Source of the DNA: Actinomycetota bacterium
GTDB lineage: Bacteria; Actinomycetota; Actinomycetes; S36-B12; UBA5976
Reading direction: 5' to 3'
Assembly: GCA_947447095.1 (NCBI GenBank)
Contig: CANFIL010000043.1
Span: forward strand, 1 to 11,477
Length of the DNA: 11,477 bases
Part shown: piece after piece, positions 4,803-11,477 of the stretch
Layout of the letters: each line of letters starts with the position of its first letter
Numbering within the stretch: the stretch's first letter is position 1
Notes under the pieces: model-generated
What the model was told of the DNA's origin: nothing
Seen by the model: only the letters and a program-made list of their open reading frames with translations
Databases searched by the model: none
Program-made: the position numbers and the translations under genes

Positions 4803-7049
4803 ATGGCAAACACTGAGGGTAGCGAAAAGCCCCTGAATCGCATCCAGTTGCTTGGCCGTATGACGCTTTTCATCATCATTGCTGGTTTAGTCGCCTCGCT
4901 GTCGTTACTCCCAGTGGTCGGCTCAGCTGGCCTTGCGATGCGTAACAGTGTTCGAGATTTCCAGAATTTGCCGGCTGATCTCACAGATGTTCCATTGCCA
5001 CAGCGCAATGTCATGACCGACATTCATGGCGAGCAAATTGCTGTGCTGTATGCGCAGGATCGCATCGAAGTGCCACTGGATGACATCTCTCCCATCATGC
5101 AGCAGGCATTGATCTCGATTGAAGATCAGCGTTTCTTACAACATTCGGGTATCGACATTCGTGGCACGCTTCGCGCACTCGTTTCTACCTCATCAGGATC
5201 GCAAGTACAGGGTGGTTCAACCATCACTCAGCAGTACGTCAAGCAAATTTTGCTGACCGCAGCAACAACTAAAGAAGAGCAAAGTGCAGCTACTGCTGTG
5301 TCTATTGCGAGAAAAATTCGTGAAGCTCGCTATGCCATCGGTATTGAAAATAAATTGTCTAAGAAGGAAATTCTTGAGGGATACCTCAATATCGCGTACT
5401 TCGGTGCCGGTTCTTATGGTGTCGAGGTTGCCGCGCGCAGGTACTTCAGTGTGCACGCAAATGAACTGTCTTTGACGCAGGCGGCAACACTTGCTGGACT
5501 CGTGCAAAACCCATCACGATACGATCCAACGCGTTTCCCAGAGGTCGCAACACTTCGACGTAACACCGTGCTTGAATCAATGGTCAATGCTGGCTACATC
5601 ACACGCGAGCAAGCCGATGAGGCAAAGAAGTTGCCGTTGGCCACAGATTTAAAGCCATCACAAATCCCAAACGGCTGTACAACTTCGGAAGCACCGTTCT
5701 TCTGTGACTATGTCCTCAACACCATGATGACAAATCCGGTCTTTGGCGATACTCCGGAAGCGCGAGCTCGCTTCCTCGATGTTGGCGGACTCACGATCAA
5801 AACCACACTTGATCTGAAAGCACAACGTGCTGCGCAAAATGCGGCAAATAATCAGATACCTCCAAAGGATCCAAGTAAGAAGGCCGTGGCCATCACAATG
5901 GTTCGTCCAGGAACCGGCGAAATTGTCGCGATGGGCCAGAATCGCACGTGGGGTCGTAGTGGCGACGGTATGACCGCGGTCAATTACAACGTGCCCGTAG
6001 CTGATCATGGCACCGTCGGTTTCCAGGCTGGATCAACATTCAAGGCCTTCACAATGGCAGCAGCCTTTAAACAAGGTTGGGATCCTTTCAAAGTTCTGCC
6101 TGCACCTGCACATAAAACTTTCAAAGGCTTTGTCGAATGTGAAACAGGCGCAAAGTTCCCTCCGTATAACGTGAAGAACTCAACAAGTTCAGGTGCGTTC
6201 AACATGCTCAGTGGAGCAGCGTATTCGGTGAATACTTACTTCGTTGGACTAGAAGAAAAGATTGGGCTGTGCGGACCTCCAGCAATGGCGAAGGCTGCTG
6301 GGATCAAACAAGGTAACGGCGAAGATCTCAAAGCGTATCCGTGTTTCACGCTGGGTTGTTTTGACGTTACAACTTTGGATATGGCCAATGCAATGGCCAC
6401 GTTCTCCGCTCATGGCATTCACTGCGATCCCATTTCGATTAACACGGTGACAGATCGCAATAACAAAACGCATCAAGTTCCGCTGGCAAACTGTAAGCGC
6501 GCAATCGACTTACAAGTTGCCGATAGCGTGACAGCGATTCTTGCTGGTGTCATTGATGGTCCGATCTCTGGGCGTACTGGTCAAAAGATGTACTTCGGTC
6601 GCCCAGCCGCTGGTAAAACAGGAACCACAGATAGTTCTGCTGCGGTCTGGTTCGTTGGCTACACCCCAGACCTTGCTGCAGCAGTATGGGTTGGTGATCC
6701 GCGTGGCGGACAGCAGTACCCCATGAAGAATCTGATGATTAACGGCCGCTACTACAGCCAAGTGTTTGGTTCGCTCATGCCAGGACCTGTGTGGCGTGAG
6801 GCAATGAAGGGTGCCCTGGCCGGTACTCCAGCCACCAAATGGAATCTCACCACACTCAATGGCCTTCACCCTGGAGGTTTTGGCAACGACACTGGTATCC
6901 ATAAGGGCAAGTGCGCGGGATTGACCGGCGCTGAACTTGCCGCGTGCAAACCAAAGACTCCAACCGCATCACCTGCCGCTACTGCATCACCTTCGGCATC
7001 AAGTAGCAGTGGTACCGGCGGCGGAGCTACCCCTGCTCCTACCCCATAA
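4803..7049 (+). CDS. ponA2: Bifunctional class A penicillin-binding protein (PonA2 type)
   Basis: 748 residues. A short cytosolic N-terminus and one membrane anchor (about 19-43) put the rest outside the cell. The glycosyltransferase 51 domain (about 70-260) has SIEDQRFLQHSG with catalytic Glu107 and GGSTITQQYVK (138-147), and polymerises lipid II into glycan strands. The transpeptidase domain (about 360-675) has the SXXK motif STFK (Ser411 nucleophile, Lys414), SVN (475-477) and KTG (605-607), and cross-links stem peptides; it is the beta-lactam target. All catalytic motifs are intact. Ten cysteines (292, 301, 446, 490, 514, 519, 541, 564, 704, 715) are all extracytoplasmic. The tail (about 718-748) is rich in Pro, Ala, Ser and Thr; I see no PASTA domain, unlike mycobacterial PonA2 (Rv3682). 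Divergent from whiB4, followed after 27 bases by yqeY. Confidence 0.93.
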   Translation: MANTEGSEKPLNRIQLLGRMTLFIIIAGLVASLSLLPVVGSAGLAMRNSVRDFQNLPADLTDVPLPQRNVMTDIHGEQIAVLYAQDRIEVPLDDISPIMQQALISIEDQRFLQHSGIDIRGTLRALVSTSSGSQVQGGSTITQQYVKQILLTAATTKEEQSAATAVSIARKIREARYAIGIENKLSKKEILEGYLNIAYFGAGSYGVEVAARRYFSVHANELSLTQAATLAGLVQNPSRYDPTRFPEVATLRRNTVLESMVNAGYITREQADEAKKLPLATDLKPSQIPNGCTTSEAPFFCDYVLNTMMTNPVFGDTPEARARFLDVGGLTIKTTLDLKAQRAAQNAANNQIPPKDPSKKAVAITMVRPGTGEIVAMGQNRTWGRSGDGMTAVNYNVPVADHGTVGFQAGSTFKAFTMAAAFKQGWDPFKVLPAPAHKTFKGFVECETGAKFPPYNVKNSTSSGAFNMLSGAAYSVNTYFVGLEEKIGLCGPPAMAKAAGIKQGNGEDLKAYPCFTLGCFDVTTLDMANAMATFSAHGIHCDPISINTVTDRNNKTHQVPLANCKRAIDLQVADSVTAILAGVIDGPISGRTGQKMYFGRPAAGKTGTTDSSAAVWFVGYTPDLAAAVWVGDPRGGQQYPMKNLMINGRYYSQVFGSLMPGPVWREAMKGALAGTPATKWNLTTLNGLHPGGFGNDTGIHKGKCAGLTGAELAACKPKTPTASPAATASPSASSSSGTGGGATPAPTP

Positions 7050-7076
7050 TTTTTCCAACAACCTAAGGACATCACC

Positions 7077-7541
7077 ATGGCAGCACTAAAAGATTCACTT
7101 CAGGCCGATCTCACCTCTGCAATTCGAGAAAAGCAAACATCTGTGACGGGAACACTTCGCATGGTGTTATCTGCAATCACAAATGAAGAAGTGTCCGGCA
7201 AAGTTGCACGTGAACTTTCAGATCAGGAAGTCATGCAGGTGCTAACTCGCGAAGCTAAGAAGCGCAAGGAAGCTGCAACAGCATTCGAAGATGCAGCCCG
7301 CCCCGAACTTGCCGCAAAGGAACTTGAAGAACTCGCCATCATCGCGCGTTATTTGCCAGAAGCGCTTTCGGACGATGAGATCTCAAAGATTGTTGCCGCC
7401 GCAGTTGCCGAAGTTACTGCTGCTGGACAAACCGGACCAAGTGCCATGGGCGCTGTAATGAAACTTGTAACTCCGCAGGTCGCTGGACGCGCAGATGGTG
7501 GTCAAGTCGCAGCGAGCGTAAAAGCTGCACTGGCCAACTAA
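7077..7541 (+). CDS. yqeY: GatB/YqeY domain protein
   Basis: 154 residues, the usual length. YqeY proteins are stand-alone relatives of the helical tail of GatB, the amidotransferase subunit acting on Glu-tRNA(Gln)/Asp-tRNA(Asn); their own role is not settled. Visible landmarks are an N-terminal TLRMVLSAITNEEV (26-39), a middle region EELAIIARYLPEALSDDEI that links the helical bundle to the tail domain, and a C-terminal SAMGAVMKLVTPQVAGRADGG (120-140) typical of the family. It is soluble and rich in Ala and Glu. The ATG has SD AAGGA seven to eight bases upstream within the 27 base gap after ponA2, so it is probably cotranscribed with ponA2. A YqeY gene (Rv3688c) also lies a few genes beyond ponA2 in M. 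tuberculosis. Confidence 0.9.
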   Translation: MAALKDSLQADLTSAIREKQTSVTGTLRMVLSAITNEEVSGKVARELSDQEVMQVLTREAKKRKEAATAFEDAARPELAAKELEELAIIARYLPEALSDDEISKIVAAAVAEVTAAGQTGPSAMGAVMKLVTPQVAGRADGGQVAASVKAALAN

Positions 7542-7576
7542 CTCCCAGCTTGACTCACGTGCGTGTTCAGACCCAA

Positions 7577-7582
7577 TAGTGT
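7577..7582 (+). promoter_or_regulatory. Putative -10 element, leaderless promoter of the EamA gene
   Basis: TAGTGT, then GAATGC, then the GTG at 7589, placing +1 on the first base of the start codon. A TTGACT at 7550-7555 resembles a -35 but is 21 bases away. The 47 base gap after yqeY holds no hairpin terminator. Confidence 0.5.
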
Positions 7583-7588
7583 GAATGC

Positions 7589-8527
7589 GTGGCAAGTAAA
7601 AAAGCGCAAGTAGGTACTGCTCTACTCACGATGTATATCGCGTGGGGTACTACGTATGTCGGTATCGCACTTGCCATTGAATCCATGCCTGATCTTCTTG
7701 CCATGGGTATGCGATTCTTGGCTGCTTCAACTCTGCAATTTTTCTTGGTTGGTTTAACTTCGGGTTTCCTTCAGTTTCGAGTTACTCGACGTCAGTTAAT
7801 GAACATGTGCATGCTCGGCACGATGATGTTAGCTGTCGGGCTTGGAACCATGTCGGCCGCTGAACATGTCGTGCCTCTCAGTGCTGCATCGCTGATTGTT
7901 GCATCTATGCCGATTTGGACAGGGCTGTTTCGCATGATCGATGGCGATCGTCCGCAGCGGTCTAGCGTGCTTGGTATTGCTGCGGGATTCATTGGCATCT
8001 TGATCATTTTGCAACCTGGCCAAACTGTGGCTCGAGTTGGCGGCAATGGATCGAGCGTGACGTTGTGGATGTTCATCATTTTGCTCGGTAACTTGTCATG
8101 GTCTATCGGCTCATTTATCACCACGCGTTTGGATACTCCTAAGAACACGATGGTTCTCACTACTTATGAAATGTTGGCCGCCGGAGTGGTGTTAACAACT
8201 TGCGGACTATTGAGTGGCCAGAAAATCTCTGACTTCATAGATGCAACAACGCGTTCATGGTTTGGCTGGACGTACTTAGTAGTTATCGGCTCAGTCGTTG
8301 GATACAGCACGTTCAATTTTCTTTTGAACAACGCCCCCATCAGTTTGGTCTCAACATATTCGTATGTGAACCCCGTGGTAGCAACGGCTTTAGGTCTGGT
8401 GATTTTCGATGAGCCACTTACTCACAACATTGTTGTTGGTGGACTTGTCGTACTAGTCAGTGTCGCGATGGTTATCACTTCGGAAAACCGTGGAGCGAAA
8501 ATGAAAATTAGCGTGGAAACGTCTTAA
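7589..8527 (+). CDS. EamA/DMT-superfamily inner-membrane transporter
   Basis: 312 residues with about ten hydrophobic segments (roughly 9-29, 36-57, 72-90, 97-116, 126-143, 156-175, 188-208, 224-242, 250-271, 280-297) in two similar halves, the two-EamA-repeat plan of the drug/metabolite transporter superfamily. The first segment has the AWGTTYVGI motif of the YedA/RhaT-like branch, and the second half carries the related PVVATALGLVIFDEPLT element near the end, typical for the family. Such proteins export or import amino acids and other small metabolites; the substrate cannot be told from sequence. The GTG at 7589 is chosen because it keeps the first segment whole, lacks an SD, and lies six bases after TAGTGT. 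The 3' end runs 20 bases into the convergent hisC2 gene. Confidence 0.87.
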   Translation: MASKKAQVGTALLTMYIAWGTTYVGIALAIESMPDLLAMGMRFLAASTLQFFLVGLTSGFLQFRVTRRQLMNMCMLGTMMLAVGLGTMSAAEHVVPLSAASLIVASMPIWTGLFRMIDGDRPQRSSVLGIAAGFIGILIILQPGQTVARVGGNGSSVTLWMFIILLGNLSWSIGSFITTRLDTPKNTMVLTTYEMLAAGVVLTTCGLLSGQKISDFIDATTRSWFGWTYLVVIGSVVGYSTFNFLLNNAPISLVSTYSYVNPVVATALGLVIFDEPLTHNIVVGGLVVLVSVAMVITSENRGAKMKISVETS

Positions 8528-9581
8528 GTATTTCAAGTACTCGTTCTAACGGTTCACGCTCACCAATTGTAATTCGGACACCTTCACCACTAAATGGTCG
8601 AACAGCGACTGCTTGCGCAGTGCATTGAATTACAAAGTCGTCGGTCTGCACTCCAAGTTGTAGCCAGACAAAATTCGCTTGGCTGTTTGGTACGTCGTAA
8701 CCGATTTCACGCAGTTGAGCTTCGAACCATTCGCGAGTTTCAACAATCGCATCCACGCGCTTGAGTAATTCGGCTTCTAATTCAAGTGAGGCTACTGCCG
8801 CTGACTGAGCAATGTTCGAGACTCCGAATGGCACCGCCGTCTTGCGCACTGCATCCGCAATCACTTCCGGTCCGATGAAAAATCCGATGCGCAAAGCCGC
8901 AAGACCATATGCTTTAGAAAATGTACGAAGTACTCCAAGGTTCGGGTACTTACGCATCGAAGCTAGTCCGTCGAGGGCTTCTTCATCGCGGTTGAACTCA
9001 ACATATGCCTCATCGACAACGACAAGGATGTCCTGCGGAACGCTTTTCATGAATTCATCAAATTCACTTTGCTTCACGATTGTTCCAGTTGGATTATTCG
9101 GTGTGCAAACGAATATCAACCGAGTAGCGCTCGTAATCGCTGCAGCCATTGCAGTCAGATCGTGTCCATTGTCATCGTTCAAAGGAACTTGAACGGATGT
9201 TGCTCCGGCAATGGTCGTAATAATCGGATAGGCCTCAAACGAGCGCCACGCAAAAATTACTTCATCGCCAGCTCCAGCAACTGCTTGGACGATCTGTTGA
9301 CACACCCCGACAGAACCCGTGCCAGTTGCAACATGTTCTGGCTTGACGTTGTGCCGCGCAGCTAAAGCATTCGTGAGTTCAGTGACAAGCGGATCTGGAT
9401 AACGATGAACTTGGGTCGCAGCTTGAGTAATGACCTCAATAATTCCTGGAAGTGGGTCCATTGGGTTTTCATTACTCGACAACTTGAAGGCAGTCAGTCC
9501 ATCAACTGATGCGGCTTTCTTGCCTGCTTTGTACGTGGGCAGCTGGGCCATTTCTTCACGAAGCCGTAGTGGTTTACTCAC
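8508..9581 (-). CDS. hisC2: Fold-type I PLP aminotransferase: HisC2 / aromatic aminotransferase Pat
   Basis: 357 residues, usual for HisC. Family marks are the N-terminal KLSSNENP (33-40), GTGSVGV (87-93), FVCTPNNPTGT (157-167), DEAYVEF (190-196) and the PLP lysine Lys223 in TFSKAYGLAALRIGF; Arg335 near the C-terminus (GVRIT) should hold the substrate carboxylate. WRSFEAYPI (112-120) and the overall sequence resemble actinobacterial HisC2/Pat (for example Rv3772), which act on histidinol phosphate and/or phenylpyruvate and related keto acids. It is not in a histidine operon: the upstream neighbour is a signalling phosphatase, overlapping by GTGA (4 bases), so an aromatic aminotransferase role is at least as likely. 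The GTG at 9581 also has TAGGCT exactly six bases upstream, so it may be transcribed alone as a leaderless mRNA. Confidence 0.9.
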   Translation of the reverse strand: MSKPLRLREEMAQLPTYKAGKKAASVDGLTAFKLSSNENPMDPLPGIIEVITQAATQVHRYPDPLVTELTNALAARHNVKPEHVATGTGSVGVCQQIVQAVAGAGDEVIFAWRSFEAYPIITTIAGATSVQVPLNDDNGHDLTAMAAAITSATRLIFVCTPNNPTGTIVKQSEFDEFMKSVPQDILVVVDEAYVEFNRDEEALDGLASMRKYPNLGVLRTFSKAYGLAALRIGFFIGPEVIADAVRKTAVPFGVSNIAQSAAVASLELEAELLKRVDAIVETREWFEAQLREIGYDVPNSQANFVWLQLGVQTDDFVIQCTAQAVAVRPFSGEGVRITIGEREPLERVLEILKTFPR

Positions 9582-10708
9582 TTGCCTAGCCTACGGCCGA
9601 TGACTACGGTTACGTCGTCTCTATTCCACGTGACTGATTGCGCCCGAGCCGCTGCCAAAATGTCTCCCCCGATAAGTGTTATGTCGCTTGCGTGATTGAC
9701 TGAGCGCAGCACATCACAAACACCAGCGATACCAAATTGGTTGCCCTCTTGGTCCTCGGTTTCAACTAATCCGTCCGAGACAACAACTACGACAGCACTT
9801 GGTGGGCAGACATATTCCTTTTCTGTCCATTGGCCGCCTAGTCCAACAAGAATCGGTCCCGTGGCACTTACGCGCTCGACAAACCCATCTTCATAAGAGA
9901 TGAGTACGTCTGGATGTCCAGCATTAATCACTCGAATTGGTTCTTCTGGATCGTCAGGAAAAATAACAACTGCCGCCGAAGCCGCAAGTGAATCAACTGC
10001 TTGCAACCCTTCGGACACTCGTTCGAAAACTTCTGCGGCTGCAAAGCCAGCAGCAAGTCCAGCATTCATAACTGCCTTGATTTGAAGCCCCACCACTCCA
10101 GCACTCGCACCATGGCCGGCAACATCAGCAACAACAATTGCTGTACCTCCTGGTACGCGCACTGTGTCCCACCAGTCACCAGTGATAACACTTTGTGCCG
10201 AATCAATTTGCCCAAAAACTTCAATGGCTGAACTTGCCGTTGGACGTGCCATCAATGCATTCCGGATAGAAAGTGACACCGGCGCCTCGTGGTCAAGAGT
10301 TTCAAACGCAGCAGTTGTCTGATCAATTTGATGAACGAGTGCACGGCGCATTGATTCAGCGTCACTTGCTAGTTGCTCTATTTCCTGTGGCCCTGAAATC
10401 GAAATTTCAGTATGCAAAGACCCCGATGTCACTTCGTTGAGTTGTTCCCGAATTTCATCAAGGGGGTAAAGAATTGCGCGACGAAGACCTACCCAAGCAA
10501 GGGCCAACAACACAAAGTCGATACTCAACGAAACAAGCAATGCGCTAACTAATTCACTAGCTGCCTCATCCATCGAGACAGCTTGCGCAATGGCGTCGGG
10601 CAACGCCGCGCGAGCTTGCATGTAGAGGTGAACTTGCCAAGCAGCCGCCAACACCAAGATGGCACCAATCGCCAGGCCACCACTAAATAGGCGTTTACGA
10701 AGAGTCAC
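9578..10708 (-). CDS. Membrane HAMP-SpoIIE (PPM-type) serine/threonine phosphatase
   Basis: 376 residues. Two membrane helices (about 8-28 and 55-76) flank an outside loop of only about 26 residues; a HAMP-like segment (77-130) and short linker lead to a SpoIIE/RsbU-type phosphatase domain (about 165-372). Metal-binding and catalytic motifs are present: GDWWD (Asp178, Asp181), VADVAGHG (Asp195), NAGHPD (262-267), SDGLVE (Asp312) and RDDVTVVI (Asp364, Asp365). Relatives dephosphorylate anti-anti-sigma proteins of the STAS type in partner-switching control of sigma factors; no such partner or kinase is in the window. The GTG at 10708 is supported by TAGAGT six bases upstream, in the 19 base gap after the class III aminotransferase gene. 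Its TGA overlaps the GTG of hisC2. Confidence 0.88.
   Translation of the reverse strand: MTLRKRLFSGGLAIGAILVLAAAWQVHLYMQARAALPDAIAQAVSMDEAASELVSALLVSLSIDFVLLALAWVGLRRAILYPLDEIREQLNEVTSGSLHTEISISGPQEIEQLASDAESMRRALVHQIDQTTAAFETLDHEAPVSLSIRNALMARPTASSAIEVFGQIDSAQSVITGDWWDTVRVPGGTAIVVADVAGHGASAGVVGLQIKAVMNAGLAAGFAAAEVFERVSEGLQAVDSLAASAAVVIFPDDPEEPIRVINAGHPDVLISYEDGFVERVSATGPILVGLGGQWTEKEYVCPPSAVVVVVSDGLVETEDQEGNQFGIAGVCDVLRSVNHASDITLIGGDILAAARAQSVTWNRDDVTVVIGRRLGK
9588..9593 (-). promoter_or_regulatory. Putative internal -10 element, leaderless promoter of hisC2
   Basis: TAGGCT, then AGGCAA, then GTG of hisC2. The hexamer lies inside the last codons of the phosphatase gene, so chance from coding sequence is possible, but spacing and hexamer are identical to those before nth. 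Confidence 0.4.
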
Positions 10709-10714
10709 ACCTTT

Positions 10715-10720
10715 ACTCTA
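10715..10720 (-). promoter_or_regulatory. Putative -10 element, leaderless promoter of the phosphatase
   Basis: TAGAGT, then AAAGGT, then the GTG at 10708. The hexamer is identical to that before the DUF4177 gene. AAAGG two bases before the GTG is too close to serve as a normal SD. Confidence 0.5.
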
Positions 10721-10727
10721 GGTCCAG

Positions 10728-11477
10728 TTACGGTGTTGTGAGTTCTTTCATTGCTTCTTCGAATAGGCGTGCATGTTCATCGACATCGGCTTGTGTTGTC
10801 GTAGGACACATCAAAGCCATGTTGTGGAATGGCGTCATAAGAATGCCTCTGTTGCACATGTACAGATGCATGAATTCATCAAGCAACTCGTCGCCGCCAA
10901 GCATGGCTTGTGTGCCATTTGTAGGAGCTGGTGATGTGAAGCGATATTCAGCACGTGCACCAACTTGCGAAATGCTCCACGGTACCTCGTATTGCGCAAG
11001 AATGTCTTCCACTTGTTGCGTGTACCGCGAACACAAATCGATCATTCGTTCAAATGCACTTTCCGTCAGTACTTCGTCAAGAGTTGCTCGCATTGCCGCC
11101 ATCGACAAACTATTTCCCGCGAGGGTTCCACCGACACCACCAACATCAACCAGATCTGCTTCGGGGTGTTTGTTAATTGCTGCTGCAACTTCATGTGTGA
11201 TGCCGTATGCACCAGATGGAATTCCAGCGCCAATTGATTTTCCGATGATAAAGATGTCGGGCTGTAACCCATCGCGCTGCGTCATTCCACCGGGACCTGC
11301 TGAGAACGTGTGGGTCTCGTCAATCATTAGCAAGGCGCCGTATTTGGTTGCCAGTTCGCGCATACCTTCAAGAAATCCTGGCTCGGGTAACACAATGCCA
11401 ATGTTCGTCATGGCTGGTTCCGCCAAAATGGCAGCAACATCGCCATGGGCAAGTTCTCGTTCGAGTGCAGCAAGATC
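10728..11477 (-). CDS. Class III PLP aminotransferase / glutamate-1-semialdehyde aminomutase-like (5' end missing)
   Basis: The frame is open to the right edge, giving 249 C-terminal residues; the start lies outside the window. EPAMTNIGIV (20-29 of the visible part) and IDETHTFSAGPGG (52-64, Asp53 as the PLP-nitrogen aspartate) precede the PLP lysine in IIGKSIGAGIPSGAYG (Lys80). Further on are GGTLAGNSLSMAA and a C-terminal small domain with MCNRGILMTPFHNMALM. The layout follows glutamate-1-semialdehyde aminomutase and related class III transaminases, but DETHT replaces the DEVMTGFR seen in HemL, so it may be a transaminase of unknown substrate rather than the haem enzyme. Any TTG or internal ATG start in the visible part would cut the fold, so it is annotated as partial. 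Confidence 0.85.
   Translation of the reverse strand, partial: DLAALERELAHGDVAAILAEPAMTNIGIVLPEPGFLEGMRELATKYGALLMIDETHTFSAGPGGMTQRDGLQPDIFIIGKSIGAGIPSGAYGITHEVAAAINKHPEADLVDVGGVGGTLAGNSLSMAAMRATLDEVLTESAFERMIDLCSRYTQQVEDILAQYEVPWSISQVGARAEYRFTSPAPTNGTQAMLGGDELLDEFMHLYMCNRGILMTPFHNMALMCPTTTQADVDEHARLFEEAMKELTTP

Noticed and set aside
5658..6902. Minus-strand open frames of 66-130 residues inside ponA2
   Set aside because: They are antisense to a gene with intact catalytic motifs and have no recognisable domain or start signals.
7550..7555. TTGACT as -35 of the EamA promoter
   Set aside because: It is 21 bases from the TAGTGT hexamer, beyond the usual 16-19 spacing.
8812..9365. Plus-strand frames of about 100-126 residues opposite hisC2
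   Set aside because: Shadows of the aminotransferase reading frame; no SD, no leaderless -10, no family resemblance.
10728..11426. Reading the right-hand aminotransferase as a complete gene from a TTG at 11426
   Set aside because: The frame stays open to the window edge and the preceding codons encode family-typical sequence, so the gene is cut by the edge, not started there.
1..11477. CRISPR arrays, tRNA/rRNA genes, insertion sequences, phage or defence genes
   Set aside because: No regularly spaced repeats, cloverleaf-like sequences, transposase motifs or terminal inverted repeats were seen; nearly all bases are taken by conserved core genes.

Overview
The window is a compact, gene-dense stretch of an actinobacterial chromosome. 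Three things point there: a WhiB-family Fe-S regulator (found in actinobacteria and their phages), a Crp protein whose sequence closely follows mycobacterial/corynebacterial Crp/GlxR, and the gene order. The run marP - CoA NUDIX - thioredoxin-like - nth - crp - ridA - small DUF4177 protein - whiB4/wblA - ponA2 is, from memory, the order around M. tuberculosis Rv3671c-Rv3682. The mycobacterial genes Rv3675, Rv3677c (metallo-beta-lactamase fold) and Rv3679-Rv3680 (ArsA-like pair) are absent here. Base composition looks near 50% GC with short spacers, unlike high-GC mycobacteria or Streptomyces and more like a streamlined, perhaps aquatic, actinobacterium (inference). The sequence begins and ends with GATC, as expected of a Sau3AI/MboI-type clone insert.

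Layout. 1-2840 (minus): nth, tlpA-like lipoprotein, CoA pyrophosphatase and marP (cut by the left edge), joined by 4, 4 and 1 base overlaps and so probably one operon. 2889-3563 (minus): crp, with its own promoter and SD. 3632-4259 (minus): a 51-residue DUF4177 protein and ridA, 7 bases apart. 4336-4653 (minus): whiB4/wblA. 4654-4802: divergent control region. 4803-7541 (plus): ponA2 and yqeY. 7589-8527 (plus): an EamA/DMT transporter, converging on hisC2/pat with a 20 base overlap. 8508-10708 (minus): aminotransferase and a membrane HAMP-SpoIIE phosphatase, overlapping by 4 bases. 10728-11477 (minus): a class III aminotransferase cut by the right edge. No gap between genes exceeds 150 bases, and I see no rRNA, tRNA, CRISPR, insertion sequence or large repeat.

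How the genes fit together. The left and central part groups cell-envelope and stress functions: a periplasmic protease (MarP), a bifunctional peptidoglycan synthase (PonA2), an extracytoplasmic thioredoxin-like protein, a DNA repair glycosylase, a CoA/nucleotide hydrolase, an imine deaminase and two regulators (a cAMP-type Crp and a redox-type WhiB). In M. tuberculosis marP and ponA2 are both acid/envelope stress genes. The right part is transport, aminotransferases and a signalling phosphatase.

The most notable sequence-level pattern is a shared start architecture. Five genes (nth, the DUF4177 gene, the EamA gene, the phosphatase and hisC2) have a TAGNNT -10 hexamer exactly six bases before the start codon, which predicts leaderless mRNAs. 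Genes lacking it mostly carry a Shine-Dalgarno sequence (crp, whiB, tlpA, yqeY) or are translationally coupled. I found no clearly new biological system; this is mostly conserved core chromosome with a few details worth checking.
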